From positions 162,068 through 226,067 of the forward strand of contig NZ_LKPJ01000002.1 in assembly GCF_001443045.1 (NCBI RefSeq): 64,000 bases of DNA, in the 5' to 3' direction. This document shows, piece after piece, positions 37,623 to 45,195 of this stretch; position 1 is the first letter of the stretch; every line of letters starts with the position of its first letter. The notes under the pieces were generated by a model that worked only from the letters and a program-made list of their open reading frames with translations, searched no databases and was not told the DNA's origin. The position numbers and the translations under genes were made by a program. The DNA is from Burkholderia ambifaria. GTDB lineage: Bacteria > Pseudomonadota > Gammaproteobacteria > Burkholderiales > Burkholderiaceae.

Positions 37623-38036
37623 ATGACCACTACGGTTGAGAAAGTCGTCCTGCCTCCGATTCCCGCGAAGCGCTACTTCACGATCGGTGAAGTCAGTGAA
37701 CTATGCGGGGTCAAGCCGCATGTGCTGCGTTACTGGGAACAGGAATTTACGCAGTTGCGGCCGGTGAAGCGGCGTGGCAATCGCCGGTACTACCAGCACC
37801 ACGAAGTGCTGCTGATCCGTCGGATTCGCGAGTTGCTGTATGAACAGGGCTTCACGATCAACGGGGCGCGCAACCGGCTCGATTCGCCGGGCGGCGAACG
37901 CGCTGCCCCCGCACCGGACGAATCCGACGTACCGGCCACCGATGTGCGGGCGCCTGGCAAGCCGGGTGCGACGGTCGACGTGATCGCGTTGCGACAGGCG
38001 CTTCTTGATGTAATCGACGGACTGAAGCACGACTGA
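37623..38036 (+). CDS. MerR-family transcriptional regulator
   Basis: A 137-residue MerR-type protein with a clear winged helix-turn-helix (YFTIGEVSELCGVKPHVLRY, WEQEFTQLRPVKRRGNRRYY) and a short helical tail. It has no metal-binding cysteines beyond one in the HTH, so it is not a metal sensor. A MerR gene directly after ihfA is conserved in many proteobacteria; its regulon is unknown. It lies 60 bp after ihfA, so it is likely in the same transcript, ended by the hairpin at 38055. Confidence 0.87.
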   Translation: MTTTVEKVVLPPIPAKRYFTIGEVSELCGVKPHVLRYWEQEFTQLRPVKRRGNRRYYQHHEVLLIRRIRELLYEQGFTINGARNRLDSPGGERAAPAPDESDVPATDVRAPGKPGATVDVIALRQALLDVIDGLKHD

Positions 38037-38054
38037 GTGCGACCTCGAATCGGC

Positions 38055-38095
38055 AAAAAGCCCGGTTGGCGAAATGAAGTGCCACCGGGCTTTTT
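38055..38095. terminator. Bidirectional intrinsic terminator
   Basis: AAAAAGCCCGGtTGGC, an 8-nt loop and the complementary arm ending CCGGGCTTTTT. It separates the MerR gene from the convergent lipoprotein gene. Confidence 0.85.
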
Positions 38096-38116
38096 CATGC
38101 ATGCGGGTTCGCGATA

Positions 38117-40327
38117 TCAGCGAGACGCGAGCGGATTCGGCTTGCCCATGTCGACGACCAGCGTGCCGTCCGGCAGCATCCGCACCGAGCCCTGCGCGAC
38201 CTGGCTGCGGTAGTCGTACAGGTCGAAACGCATCGGGCCGGTTTCGGCCGAGTTCCGGATCAGCGCGCGCACGTTCAGTTCGAGCACGTTGAACATCTTC
38301 ATGTCGCCGCCTTCCATCCACATGTAACTCGATGCGTCGATCTGCGGCCGCTTCGGCACAGGTGCGTCGGTGGCGCGCCGGAACGTGAGGCGCAGTCCGT
38401 CGCGTTCGACCGTCGCCTGGCCGAGCTTGCCGTTCAGCATCGGCGGCGGAAATACGGTGTACTGGTCGAGCACGAGCGTGTCGCCGCGCAGTCGCGCGCC
38501 GCGGCGCTGCAGCGGTGTCAGCGCCGCGAGCTCGATGCCGAGCGAGCGCAGCAGCTTTGCCTGCGGGATGCCGAGTACCGACACCTGCGACGGCTTGAAC
38601 GCGAGGTGCCGGTCGTCGAGTACCGACAGCGAGCCCTTCATGTCGGTCGGCAGCCACACGCCGGGCACGTGATTCCAGAGCTTGATGCCGCCCTGGACGC
38701 GCAGGTCCTGCCCATCCGCGCTCAATTGCAGGTCGTTCAGCGAGCGCGGCGAATAGTCGAGCAGATAGTTGTTGAAGAGCGCCGACATCGCCTTCCACGA
38801 TTCGACGACCGTGCCGCCGAGAATGCGGATGTCGTACTGGTTCGGATCGTCGAGGTCGACCGGTTCGCCGGGTCGTTTCGCGACGAGCTGCACGTCGAGA
38901 TCCTCGACATGGAAGCCGATGTCGCCGGACAGGTTGAAGTCGACGTTGTGCAGATGGATCGTCGGGTTGCGGTTCGACACGTGCCGCTCGTTGAACGGCG
39001 TGGTCGACGAGCGCCGCATGGAGACTTTCTGCATGCCGGGCTGCGCGGCGCCGGCTGCGAGCGCAAACGCTTCCCAGTGCTGGCGCGAGTCGCGCAACGC
39101 ATTCTGCTGCGCGGCGAGGAAGCTGTCGTTCAGGCGAGCGGCCGCATTGCCGAGCGCGGCGCCGCTCGCGGGGCCCGCATACGACGGCATCCGGATTGCC
39201 ATCGCGCCGCTTTCGTCGAAATTGAAATAGCCGGCCGATACCTGATCGCGATAGTGGTACAGGTCGAACACAAAATTCTGGTCGCGTTTCGTTGGGTCGA
39301 CCGGGCCGATCAGGATGTCGGCGTTCATCGGCATCGAGCGCATGAACTTCACGTCGCCGCCGCGAATGTACATCGCCTGTTGCGGCGCATTCGCGGGGAG
39401 TGCGAAGCCGGCGTGCGAGCCGTCGTCGAGCGTCAGGTCGAGGCCGGCCGGCGTCACGCGCAGCGCTGTGATCCTGATCTTCAGTCGCGGCGGCGGCATC
39501 AGCTTGTCGACCGACATTACGAGGTCATCGCCCGCGAGCCGCGCGATCGGCGTCTCGACCTTCAGCAGGTCGGCCATTTTCACGTTGGCCGCGCGCATCA
39601 CCGGCTGTGCATTGATGCCCGATACGCGCACGCCGGTCGGATGGAACACGAGCTGGCTGCCGTCGCGAATCGCGAGCGTGCCGGTCAGCGAGAACGGCAC
39701 CCAGCCGTCGCGCTGCATCTCGCCTTGCAGATGGATCACGCCGTCGCCGGCCGATACCGCGAGCTTGCGCAGCGGTGCGTTACGGTAACCGAAGATGTAG
39801 GTATTGAAGAGTGCGGTCAGCTTCGCGTCGTCGAGCGTGACCGTGCCTTCGTGCACGTCGATCTCGAAGCTCGTCGGATCGTCGAACACGATCGGTGCGC
39901 CGGCCTGCGTCGGCACGAGTGTCGCGGACAACTGGTGGATGAAGAAGCCGAGATTGTTGACGATGCGGAAATCGACATCGCGCAGAAACGTCATCGCACC
40001 GTTCTGGCCCGAGTCGCGCAGCGTGAACGGGCGCGGCTGCGTGAGGCTGATCGACGCGAGCGACGGTACGGTGCGGGCGATCTGCTGTTCACGGGCGAGG
40101 CGTTCGGCTTTGGCGCGCTCGATCTTCGTCGAGGCGACCGAGGCGTTGCCGTCGCGCTGCGCAGCCGGTTCCGCGCAGCCGGCGCAGAGCAGCGCGAGCG
40201 CGAGCGTGCCGCAGCCGAGCGCACGGGAGGTGCCGTGTGAGACCGAGGCGGCCGCGCGTCGCGGGCCGGCCATCCAGTCGAAAATTGCCAAAGGCGTGCG
40301 ATGGCCGCGCCGGACCGCATTCCGCAT
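38117..40327 (-). CDS. Large predicted lipoprotein with internal duplication, unknown function
   Basis: A 736-residue protein with a signal peptide ending in a lipobox (LALLCAGC, Cys at about 51). The start ATG 40327 has GGAGACAGACG before it; Met 40273 would give a shorter signal. The mature part is two related halves, about residues 112-405 and 455-736. Compare FLRDVDFRIVNNLGFFIHQL with HLHNVDFNLSGDIGFHVEDL, and DLYHYRDQVSAGYFNFDESG with DLYDYRSQVAQGSVRMLPDG. I do not recognise the family. The alternating beta-like repeats and lipid anchor suggest an envelope scaffold or a lipid-carrier-like barrel; that is inference. It is convergent with the MerR gene. Confidence 0.8.
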   Translation of the reverse strand: MRNAVRRGHRTPLAIFDWMAGPRRAAASVSHGTSRALGCGTLALALLCAGCAEPAAQRDGNASVASTKIERAKAERLAREQQIARTVPSLASISLTQPRPFTLRDSGQNGAMTFLRDVDFRIVNNLGFFIHQLSATLVPTQAGAPIVFDDPTSFEIDVHEGTVTLDDAKLTALFNTYIFGYRNAPLRKLAVSAGDGVIHLQGEMQRDGWVPFSLTGTLAIRDGSQLVFHPTGVRVSGINAQPVMRAANVKMADLLKVETPIARLAGDDLVMSVDKLMPPPRLKIRITALRVTPAGLDLTLDDGSHAGFALPANAPQQAMYIRGGDVKFMRSMPMNADILIGPVDPTKRDQNFVFDLYHYRDQVSAGYFNFDESGAMAIRMPSYAGPASGAALGNAAARLNDSFLAAQQNALRDSRQHWEAFALAAGAAQPGMQKVSMRRSSTTPFNERHVSNRNPTIHLHNVDFNLSGDIGFHVEDLDVQLVAKRPGEPVDLDDPNQYDIRILGGTVVESWKAMSALFNNYLLDYSPRSLNDLQLSADGQDLRVQGGIKLWNHVPGVWLPTDMKGSLSVLDDRHLAFKPSQVSVLGIPQAKLLRSLGIELAALTPLQRRGARLRGDTLVLDQYTVFPPPMLNGKLGQATVERDGLRLTFRRATDAPVPKRPQIDASSYMWMEGGDMKMFNVLELNVRALIRNSAETGPMRFDLYDYRSQVAQGSVRMLPDGTLVVDMGKPNPLASR

Positions 40328-40684
40328 CGTCTGTCTCCATGTCTTGTCGTGATCGACGACGGCGCGCGGCCGATGCACGGCGCGGATGTCGATGCCGTGC
40401 AGTGTGGCATAGCCCGCTAGAGCGGCGTTACCAAACAGCGGTGGTCCGGGCAATGCCGGTCGGTGCACGACAGGACAATGGATTCACGGTGGCGGGGCGC
40501 CGAGATCAAACGGTCGTTTGGTTTTGCGGTCGAGGCTGACGCCACGCACTGCGCCGATCGGCAAATCCGGCGTCGGCATGGGCTGACGCGGGTTTCCGTG
40601 CCGGATGAAGGGCGCGTTCGATTCGGGGCGCAGGCGACTGCGCGGCGACGGACATGGTTTCGCTATCGCCGCCTGCCCGGCCAA
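40328..40684. other. Intergenic region, 357 bp, no gene seen
   Basis: It lies between two minus-strand genes and should hold the lipoprotein promoter. I see no convincing frame, tRNA, repeat or terminator. Confidence 0.5.
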
Positions 40685-41563
40685 TCAGACCAGCATGCGT
40701 TGCCGGATCGCATTCTGCGTCGTCTGGTCCAGCTGCAGGCCGTTATCGATGTACGACGTCATCGAGCCGTACGACGTGACGACCTGATCGAATGCCGCTT
40801 GCAGATAGGCGGTCTGCGCGCTTTGCAGCGCGGCCATCATGTCGGCCGCGTCCTGCCCGCCGCTCTTCTGCGCTTGCGCGACATAGGTGGTGATTTCCGA
40901 CGCGCTGTAGACGTTGGTCAGCAGATAGTCGGCGAAAATCGTGTGCCGCGGAACGCCGAGGATCGTGTGCAGAATGGCCGTCGCCCAGCCGGTGCGATCC
41001 TTGCCGGCCGTGCAGTGAACGACCAGGTTGCCGCCGGATGCGGCAAAGCCGGCGAATAGCGAGTGGTAACTCGTCCGTGCCGTTTCCGACGTCACGAACG
41101 CCCGATACATGCTTTGCATGAAGGCCGAGGCAGTCGTGCCGCTGGTCGGAAGCGGGCCGAGATTGGCGGTGCCGAGCACGTTGAGGTTCTGCCAGGTGGC
41201 GCCTGCCAATGGCACATCCGGCTGCGCGTGGATCTCGGAAGGCGTGCGCAGGTCGCAGACTTGCGTGATGCCGAACGTATCGACCGTTGCGAGGTCGGCC
41301 GCGGACAACGCGAGCGCGGGCGACCGGTAGATCACGCCTTTTTTCGTCATTGCGCCGCTTGCGGTGGCATAGCCCGTTCCGTCTGGTCCCGCGGTGTCGC
41401 GAAAGTTCGCTGCCGAACCGAGCCTGGGCATCGTGACGGGGGCGACCGCGATCGAATCGCCGCCGCACGCGGACAGAAGTGACGCGCTTCCCAGCGCGAT
41501 GCCGAGCGTGCCGGCGCCCAGCCGGAGAAAGTGTCGACGGGAAATTTCGTTTTTCTGATTCAT
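40685..41563 (-). CDS. Tat-signal lipoprotein tyrosine-phosphatase-like protein
   Basis: A 292-residue protein of the bacterial tyrosine/serine phosphatase (Y_phosphatase3, IphP/LipA-like) family. The catalytic P-loop reads HCTAGKDRTGW, the C-x5-R signature. The N-terminus combines a twin-arginine motif (SRRHFLRLGAGTLGIAL) with a lipobox (LLSACGG), so it is likely Tat-exported and lipid-anchored. Conserved NFRDTAG and ITQVCDLRTPSEI segments match the family. It probably dephosphorylates tyrosine or phosphoinositide-type substrates outside the cytoplasm. It is divergent from a methyltransferase gene. Confidence 0.87.
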   Translation of the reverse strand: MNQKNEISRRHFLRLGAGTLGIALGSASLLSACGGDSIAVAPVTMPRLGSAANFRDTAGPDGTGYATASGAMTKKGVIYRSPALALSAADLATVDTFGITQVCDLRTPSEIHAQPDVPLAGATWQNLNVLGTANLGPLPTSGTTASAFMQSMYRAFVTSETARTSYHSLFAGFAASGGNLVVHCTAGKDRTGWATAILHTILGVPRHTIFADYLLTNVYSASEITTYVAQAQKSGGQDAADMMAALQSAQTAYLQAAFDQVVTSYGSMTSYIDNGLQLDQTTQNAIRQRMLV

Positions 41564-41895
41564 TCACTGGCCTTTGTCGGAGACGGTGACAGGACGTTGC
41601 GACCGCGGTTGCGACCGAAGCCGTTGCTGGTATGCCGCGCCGCGCGGCGAAGCGCAGACGTGCCATATCGATCGGCATACAGTCGGACGATGCGCCGTGC
41701 GCGTCGATCTCGCGCCGGGTAAGCGCACGGTAGCGATCCGCGGCGAAACGGCCATCGTCCTTTTCGATTAGGACGCGATGCGGGTTGCCGGTGCGATTCG
41801 CGCAACTTGCTGTACGTGCAACGGCTGCGGCGCGGTAAGATCGGCATCGGTAGCGGGATGGATCAAAGCATGGTGTCCGACACGGGGGAGGCGTC
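41564..41895. other. Intergenic region, 332 bp, no gene seen
   Basis: The divergent promoter region of the phosphatase and methyltransferase genes. I found no clear -35/-10 pair, tRNA, hairpin or plausible small frame. Confidence 0.45.
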
Positions 41896-42609
41896 ATGGA
41901 TCTGAAGGAACTCGACGTATTGGGAGCGGATGTAGGCGATCACTGGTACTACGCGTCGAAGGCGAGCGCGATCCGCCGGTTCCTGGGCACGTCGGACGCG
42001 AATCGCATACTCGACGTTGGCGCGGGCTCGGGTTTCTTTTCCAAGCATTTGCTCGAGCGCACGCAGGCGACGGAGGCGTGGTGTGTCGATACGAGCTATG
42101 CCGACGATACCGACGGTGAGGCGGCCGGCAAGCCCGTCCATTTTCGCCGTGCCGTCGATCGATTCGATGCCGATCTCGTGCTGCTGATGGATGTTCTCGA
42201 ACACGTCGATGACGATGTCGGGCTGCTTGCCCGTTATGTGGCGGGCGCGCCGAAGGGTAGCCGGTTCCTGATCACGGTTCCCGCGTTTCAGTTCCTCTGG
42301 AGCGCGCATGACGATTTTCTCGAGCACAAGCGCAGGTATACGCTCGACGGCCTCGAAGACGTCACGCGTCGTGCGGGGCTGGAGGTCGAGCACGGGGCAT
42401 ACTACTTCGGCCTTACGTTTCCGCTCGCGGCGGCATTGCGACTAAGCGAGCGGGTGCGTCGGCAACCGCGCGAGCCGGCGTCGCAATTGCGCCGGCACCA
42501 TCCGGCCGTCAACGGTCTGCTCAAGCTGATCTGCCGGGTCGAGTTGCCGATGTTCCGGTTCAATCGGGTGGCGGGCCTCACGGTCATCTGTGTCGCGCGC
42601 AAGCAGTGA
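41896..42609 (+). CDS. Class I SAM-dependent methyltransferase
   Basis: A 237-residue methyltransferase. The SAM-binding motif I is ILDVGAGSGFFSKHLLE; ADLVLLMDVLEHVDDDVGLL and GSRFLITVPAFQFLWSAHDD follow the usual Rossmann-type order. The last 40 residues (RRHHPAVNGLLKLICRVELP) resemble a membrane-associated tail seen in methyltransferases encoded with polyprenyl-linked glycan genes. ATG 41896 follows GGGGGAGGCGTC. The target is unknown, and it stands alone between the phosphatase and tRNA-Pro. Codon use is slightly less biased than its neighbours. Confidence 0.83.
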   Translation: MDLKELDVLGADVGDHWYYASKASAIRRFLGTSDANRILDVGAGSGFFSKHLLERTQATEAWCVDTSYADDTDGEAAGKPVHFRRAVDRFDADLVLLMDVLEHVDDDVGLLARYVAGAPKGSRFLITVPAFQFLWSAHDDFLEHKRRYTLDGLEDVTRRAGLEVEHGAYYFGLTFPLAAALRLSERVRRQPREPASQLRRHHPAVNGLLKLICRVELPMFRFNRVAGLTVICVARKQ

Positions 42610-42724
42610 GCATCGAACCGTCACGTCTCGTCACGCCATCTCGCAAAAAATTTCGCAGGAACATGCACAAAATGCATGCGACCCGTTCTAAATCGACAAA
42701 CTGTCTGTTATAATTTTTTTCTTT

Positions 42725-42801
<77 letters not shown>

Positions 42802-42808
42802 GACAAAG

Positions 42809-42842
42809 AACCCGCGTCAGTTCAGGCTGACGCGGGTTTTTT
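42809..42842 (+). terminator. Intrinsic terminator of tRNA-Pro
   Basis: AACCCGCGTCAG, loop TTCAGG, CTGACGCGGGTT with a run of T. It is a near-perfect stem directly after the tRNA. Confidence 0.85.
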
Positions 42843-42858
42843 CTTGCCCGTCGCTTTT

Positions 42859-42888
42859 TTGCACATCCCGGCGCGGCCCCGGTAAAAT
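42859..42888 (+). promoter_or_regulatory. Sigma-70 promoter of bamC
   Basis: TTGCAC (42859-42864), 18-bp spacer, TAAAAT (42883-42888). It gives a leader of about 48 nt before the bamC ATG. Confidence 0.65.
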
Positions 42889-42942
42889 GCAGGGTTGATC
42901 CACGGAAAGCGCCGTGATTTAGCGGAAGAGGATTCCCCGAAC

Positions 42943-44151
42943 ATGACTGATCTTCGTCTTACCATGCGGTTCGCTGCAGTGCTCGCCACCGGTGCGCTCG
43001 TCGCCGGTTGCGGTACGTCGTCGCCCACGAAAGTGGACTACAAGAGCGATTCGAAATCGAAGGAAGCGTCGCTCGCAGTGCCGCCCAACATGCTCGACGA
43101 GACGGCCGATCAGCGCTCGCTGCCGCCACAGGGCGGCGCGACTTCCCTGTCTGCGCTTCAGCAGGTCCAGCACGCCGCGCCCGCGACGGACACCGTCGCG
43201 CCCGCCGTGGTCGGCATGCATATCCAGCGCGACGGCACCGAGAGCTGGCTCGTGATCGACGGCAAGAAGCCCGCCGACATCTGGCCGCAAGTTCGCCGTT
43301 TCTGGCAGGAGCAGGGTTTCCTGCTCGTCGTCGACCAGCGCGACAAGGGCGTGATGGAAACCGACTGGAACGAGACCCATCCGCAGATCAACGACGGTCT
43401 GATCCGTAGCGTGATCTCGAAGGCGATGGGCAATTCGTACGTGACGGCGGAGCGCAACAAGTACCGCACGCGCCTCGATTCGGATCCGAACGGCGGCACC
43501 TACGTGTTCATCAGCCAAAAGGGCATGCGCGAGGCGATCACCGGCGCGAACAACGATTCGAGCAAGTGGGAAGCGAAGCCGAACGATCCGGCGCTCGAGA
43601 CGGAATACCTGAAGCGGCTGATGGCGGTGCTCGCGCAGAACGAGCAGCGTGCGAAGAATGGCGAGCCGCCGGTCGCGAACATCAACGACAACACGGTGCC
43701 GAAGGACAAGAAGGCCGATACCGACGCATCGAAGGCTGCTGCCGCGGCGATCGCTGCGCAGAACGTTGCGCGTACGTCGTCGCAAGCGAACGACGTCGAT
43801 TCGGGCGCGGTGCCGTCCGAAGTCACGCTCGGCGAGCCGTACGACCGTTCGTGGCTGCACGTCGGCCTCGCGCTCGATCGCGCGAACTTCACGGTCGACG
43901 ATCGCGATCGCACGAAGGGTCTGTATTTCGTGCGGTATGTCGATCCAAAGGATCTGAGTGCGGCCGAGCAGGGCTTCTGGAGCCAGCTGTTCCATGGCAA
44001 GAAGGAAAAGCAGGCGAAGCAGTATCGCGTCAATGTGAAGGCGCTGACGCCGGACCAGACGCGCGTGGCAGTCGTCGACGATTCGGGTGCGATCGATACG
44101 TCGTCGCCGGCCCGACAGATCATGGGGCTGCTCGTGAATCAGCTGCGCTGA
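42943..44151 (+). CDS. bamC: Outer-membrane assembly lipoprotein BamC
   Basis: BamC (NlpB), an accessory lipoprotein of the BAM complex that folds outer-membrane beta-barrels. The 402-residue precursor has a signal peptide and lipobox (ALVAGCGTSS) and an unstructured N-terminal segment that in E. coli contacts BamD (SPTKVDYKSDSKSKEASLAV). Two helix-grip domains follow (about residues 95-215 and 290-400), linked by an Ala-rich region. The ATG at 42943 gives MTDLRLTMRF. E. coli has dapA directly upstream; here tRNA-Pro and its terminator precede it, and it has its own promoter. A strong terminator follows. Confidence 0.93.
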   Translation: MTDLRLTMRFAAVLATGALVAGCGTSSPTKVDYKSDSKSKEASLAVPPNMLDETADQRSLPPQGGATSLSALQQVQHAAPATDTVAPAVVGMHIQRDGTESWLVIDGKKPADIWPQVRRFWQEQGFLLVVDQRDKGVMETDWNETHPQINDGLIRSVISKAMGNSYVTAERNKYRTRLDSDPNGGTYVFISQKGMREAITGANNDSSKWEAKPNDPALETEYLKRLMAVLAQNEQRAKNGEPPVANINDNTVPKDKKADTDASKAAAAAIAAQNVARTSSQANDVDSGAVPSEVTLGEPYDRSWLHVGLALDRANFTVDDRDRTKGLYFVRYVDPKDLSAAEQGFWSQLFHGKKEKQAKQYRVNVKALTPDQTRVAVVDDSGAIDTSSPARQIMGLLVNQLR

Positions 44152-44174
44152 TCGCGGCAAGCTTCCGGTTTTCG

Positions 44175-44202
44175 AAAAAGCCCGCCTTTCGGCGGGCTTT
44201 TT
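44175..44202. terminator. Intrinsic terminator after bamC
   Basis: AAAAAGCCCGCC-TTTC-GGCGGGCTTTTT, a perfect stem with T/A tracts on both sides. Confidence 0.9.
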
Positions 44203-44257
44203 CATTTTCACGCGCGTCGACGCGGGCGTCTGCGGGCGTTCGGCCCCGCCTCCTGAC

Positions 44258-44301
44258 GTTACGTAACATCCGCGCGTTACGGCGGCAGAGCGCGTGTTAC
44301 G
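44258..44301. promoter_or_regulatory. Three GTTACG repeats, possible enhancer (UAS) for an activator
   Basis: GTTACG occurs at 44258, 44276 and 44296, spaced 18 and 20 bp. The first is part of the 10-bp palindrome GTTACGTAAC. They sit 60-100 bp upstream of a sigma-54-type promoter, the usual position for enhancer-binding-protein sites. Confidence 0.5.
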
Positions 44302-44359
44302 TCGTCATGGACGTGAAAAATATCCTTATAGATCAATGGTGTGCCTTTTTCTGCTAACC

Positions 44360-44375
44360 TGGCACGCAAACTGCT
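44360..44375 (+). promoter_or_regulatory. Putative sigma-54 (RpoN) promoter
   Basis: TGGCACGCAAACTGCT matches the -24/-12 consensus TGGCACGNNNNTTGCW at all fixed positions but one, with the required 10 bp between GG and GC. No good sigma-70 -35/-10 pair is present. A possible IHF-like ATCAATGGTGTG lies at 44332 between promoter and upstream repeats. The predicted start is about 44386. Confidence 0.65.
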
Positions 44376-44415
44376 TTATAAGTTCGAATCGTTAGGACAG
44401 GGAGGATGGCGTCAG

Positions 44416-44499
44416 ATGCCGAGCGTGCATCGCGAGTGCCTGATCAACGGTATCAACGTCTTCAGATGCCGGCGCTGCGAGCGCCGGCGCAACCGATGA
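44416..44499 (+). CDS. Possible 27-aa small protein with a CxxC motif
   Basis: The frame starts MPSVHRECLINGINVF and ends in a basic segment with CRRCERRR. AGGGAGG (44399-44405) lies 10 nt before the ATG; an ATG at 44406 is too close to it. Third codon positions are mostly G or C, as in neighbouring genes. It lies inside the candidate sigma-54 transcript and its CxxC codons form hairpin A. A small Cys-containing regulator or a by-chance frame are both possible; I know of no homologue. Confidence 0.35.
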   Translation: MPSVHRECLINGINVFRCRRCERRRNR

Positions 44500-44561
44500 C
44501 GATCCGCGCAGCGCGCGGATCTCGATGGCCCCGTCGCCTATCCTCGTAGGGCGACGGTTTC

Positions 44562-44595
44562 GCCCGCGCTTCTTCTGAAGCGCGGGCAATTTTTT
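44562..44595 (+). terminator. Intrinsic terminator of the candidate small RNA
   Basis: GCCCGCGCTTC-TTCT-GAAGCGCGGGC followed by AATTTTTT: an 11-bp perfect stem with a U tract, the strongest sign that a transcript ends here. Confidence 0.85.
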
Positions 44596-44801
44596 GGTGA
44601 GGTCCCAACACGAGGGCGTGCCGACCCAACTGGTGCGGTTCGTATTCGTCGAGCGCTGGGGAAGGTCGCCTTGGCCGCGCATGCGCGTTCAGCGCACATT
44701 CTGGATTGCCGCGGACCGGGCCGATCGTTTCGGGGTCCGCGAGCTGAAGCTCGTGTGAGCGAGGTGGAGCGGCCGGGCGCGTTGCCGGCCGCTGCGACGC
44801 G

Positions 44802-45059
44802 TCAGTGCGACGCGCTCGGTACGTCGAGAATCAGGATGATCGTCCAGTCGGCGTCGCCGTCGTGGTGATACTGGCGTTCGGCGACGATGAACGGCTGCTG
44901 CTTGCCTTGCGGACCGAGGAAAAGCACGTCGCCCTCCATCGGCAGGCACTCGATCGGCGGCAGCGCAAGGAATGCGTCGTCCGAGCCGCGCGGCATCAGT
45001 TGCTTGATCTTGCGAGTGGCTGCTTCGGTCCACTCGATGTCGAGTTGAATGTTGCTCAT
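44802..45059 (-). CDS. Small cytoplasmic protein, unknown function (85 aa)
   Basis: An 85-residue protein starting MSNIQLDIEWTEAATRKIKQ, with segments such as LMPRGSDDAFLALPPIECLP and AERQYHHDGDADWTIILILD. It has no signal peptide, membrane segment or known motif. The composition is mixed alpha/beta and acidic. ATG 45059 is preceded by GGAGGACAGC, a good ribosome site. It lies 136 bp downstream of the terminator of the exported Lys/Ala-rich protein gene, so it is probably transcribed on its own. I do not recognise the family. Confidence 0.75.
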   Translation of the reverse strand: MSNIQLDIEWTEAATRKIKQLMPRGSDDAFLALPPIECLPMEGDVLFLGPQGKQQPFIVAERQYHHDGDADWTIILILDVPSASH

Positions 45060-45134
45060 GCTGTCCTCCGCACCGGGGTGCGCACGGGTGGAAAATTTCG
45101 GTGCGCGACTTTAGCACAGCGCGCAGGCGCCGCA

Positions 45135-45176
45135 ACCAAAAAAGCCGAACCCGGTTGCCCGGATTCGGCTTTTCGC
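45135..45176 (-). terminator. Intrinsic terminator, minus strand
   Basis: GCCGAAcCCGG and CCGGaTTCGGC stem with A/T tracts; on the minus strand it is followed by TTTTTT. It ends the Lys/Ala-rich protein gene. Confidence 0.8.
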
Positions 45177-45195
45177 TTATGCGGTGCCGCCGAAC

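Larger units (their letters stand above)
44386..44595 (+). ncRNA. Candidate sigma-54-dependent structured small RNA (about 210 nt)
   Basis: Between the sigma-54-type promoter and an intrinsic terminator the transcript contains four hairpins in a row. A: GCCGGCGCT/AGCGCCGGC (44468-44488). B: GATCCGCGC/GCGCGGATC (44501-44521). C: CCGTCGCCTA/TAGGGCGACGG, one bulge (44531-44557). D: the terminator (44562-44587). No protein-sized gene lies on this strand until 46568, so it is not a leader of a neighbour. A 27-codon frame (44416-44499) with a strong AGGGAGG overlaps hairpin A, so the RNA may also be a small-protein mRNA. No known RNA family was recognised. Confidence 0.5.

Noticed and set aside
44371-44390. 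Sigma-70 promoter (TATAAG) in place of the sigma-54 element
   Set aside because: No -35 hexamer lies at a usable distance (the expected position reads CTAACC), whereas the -24/-12 match is nearly complete.
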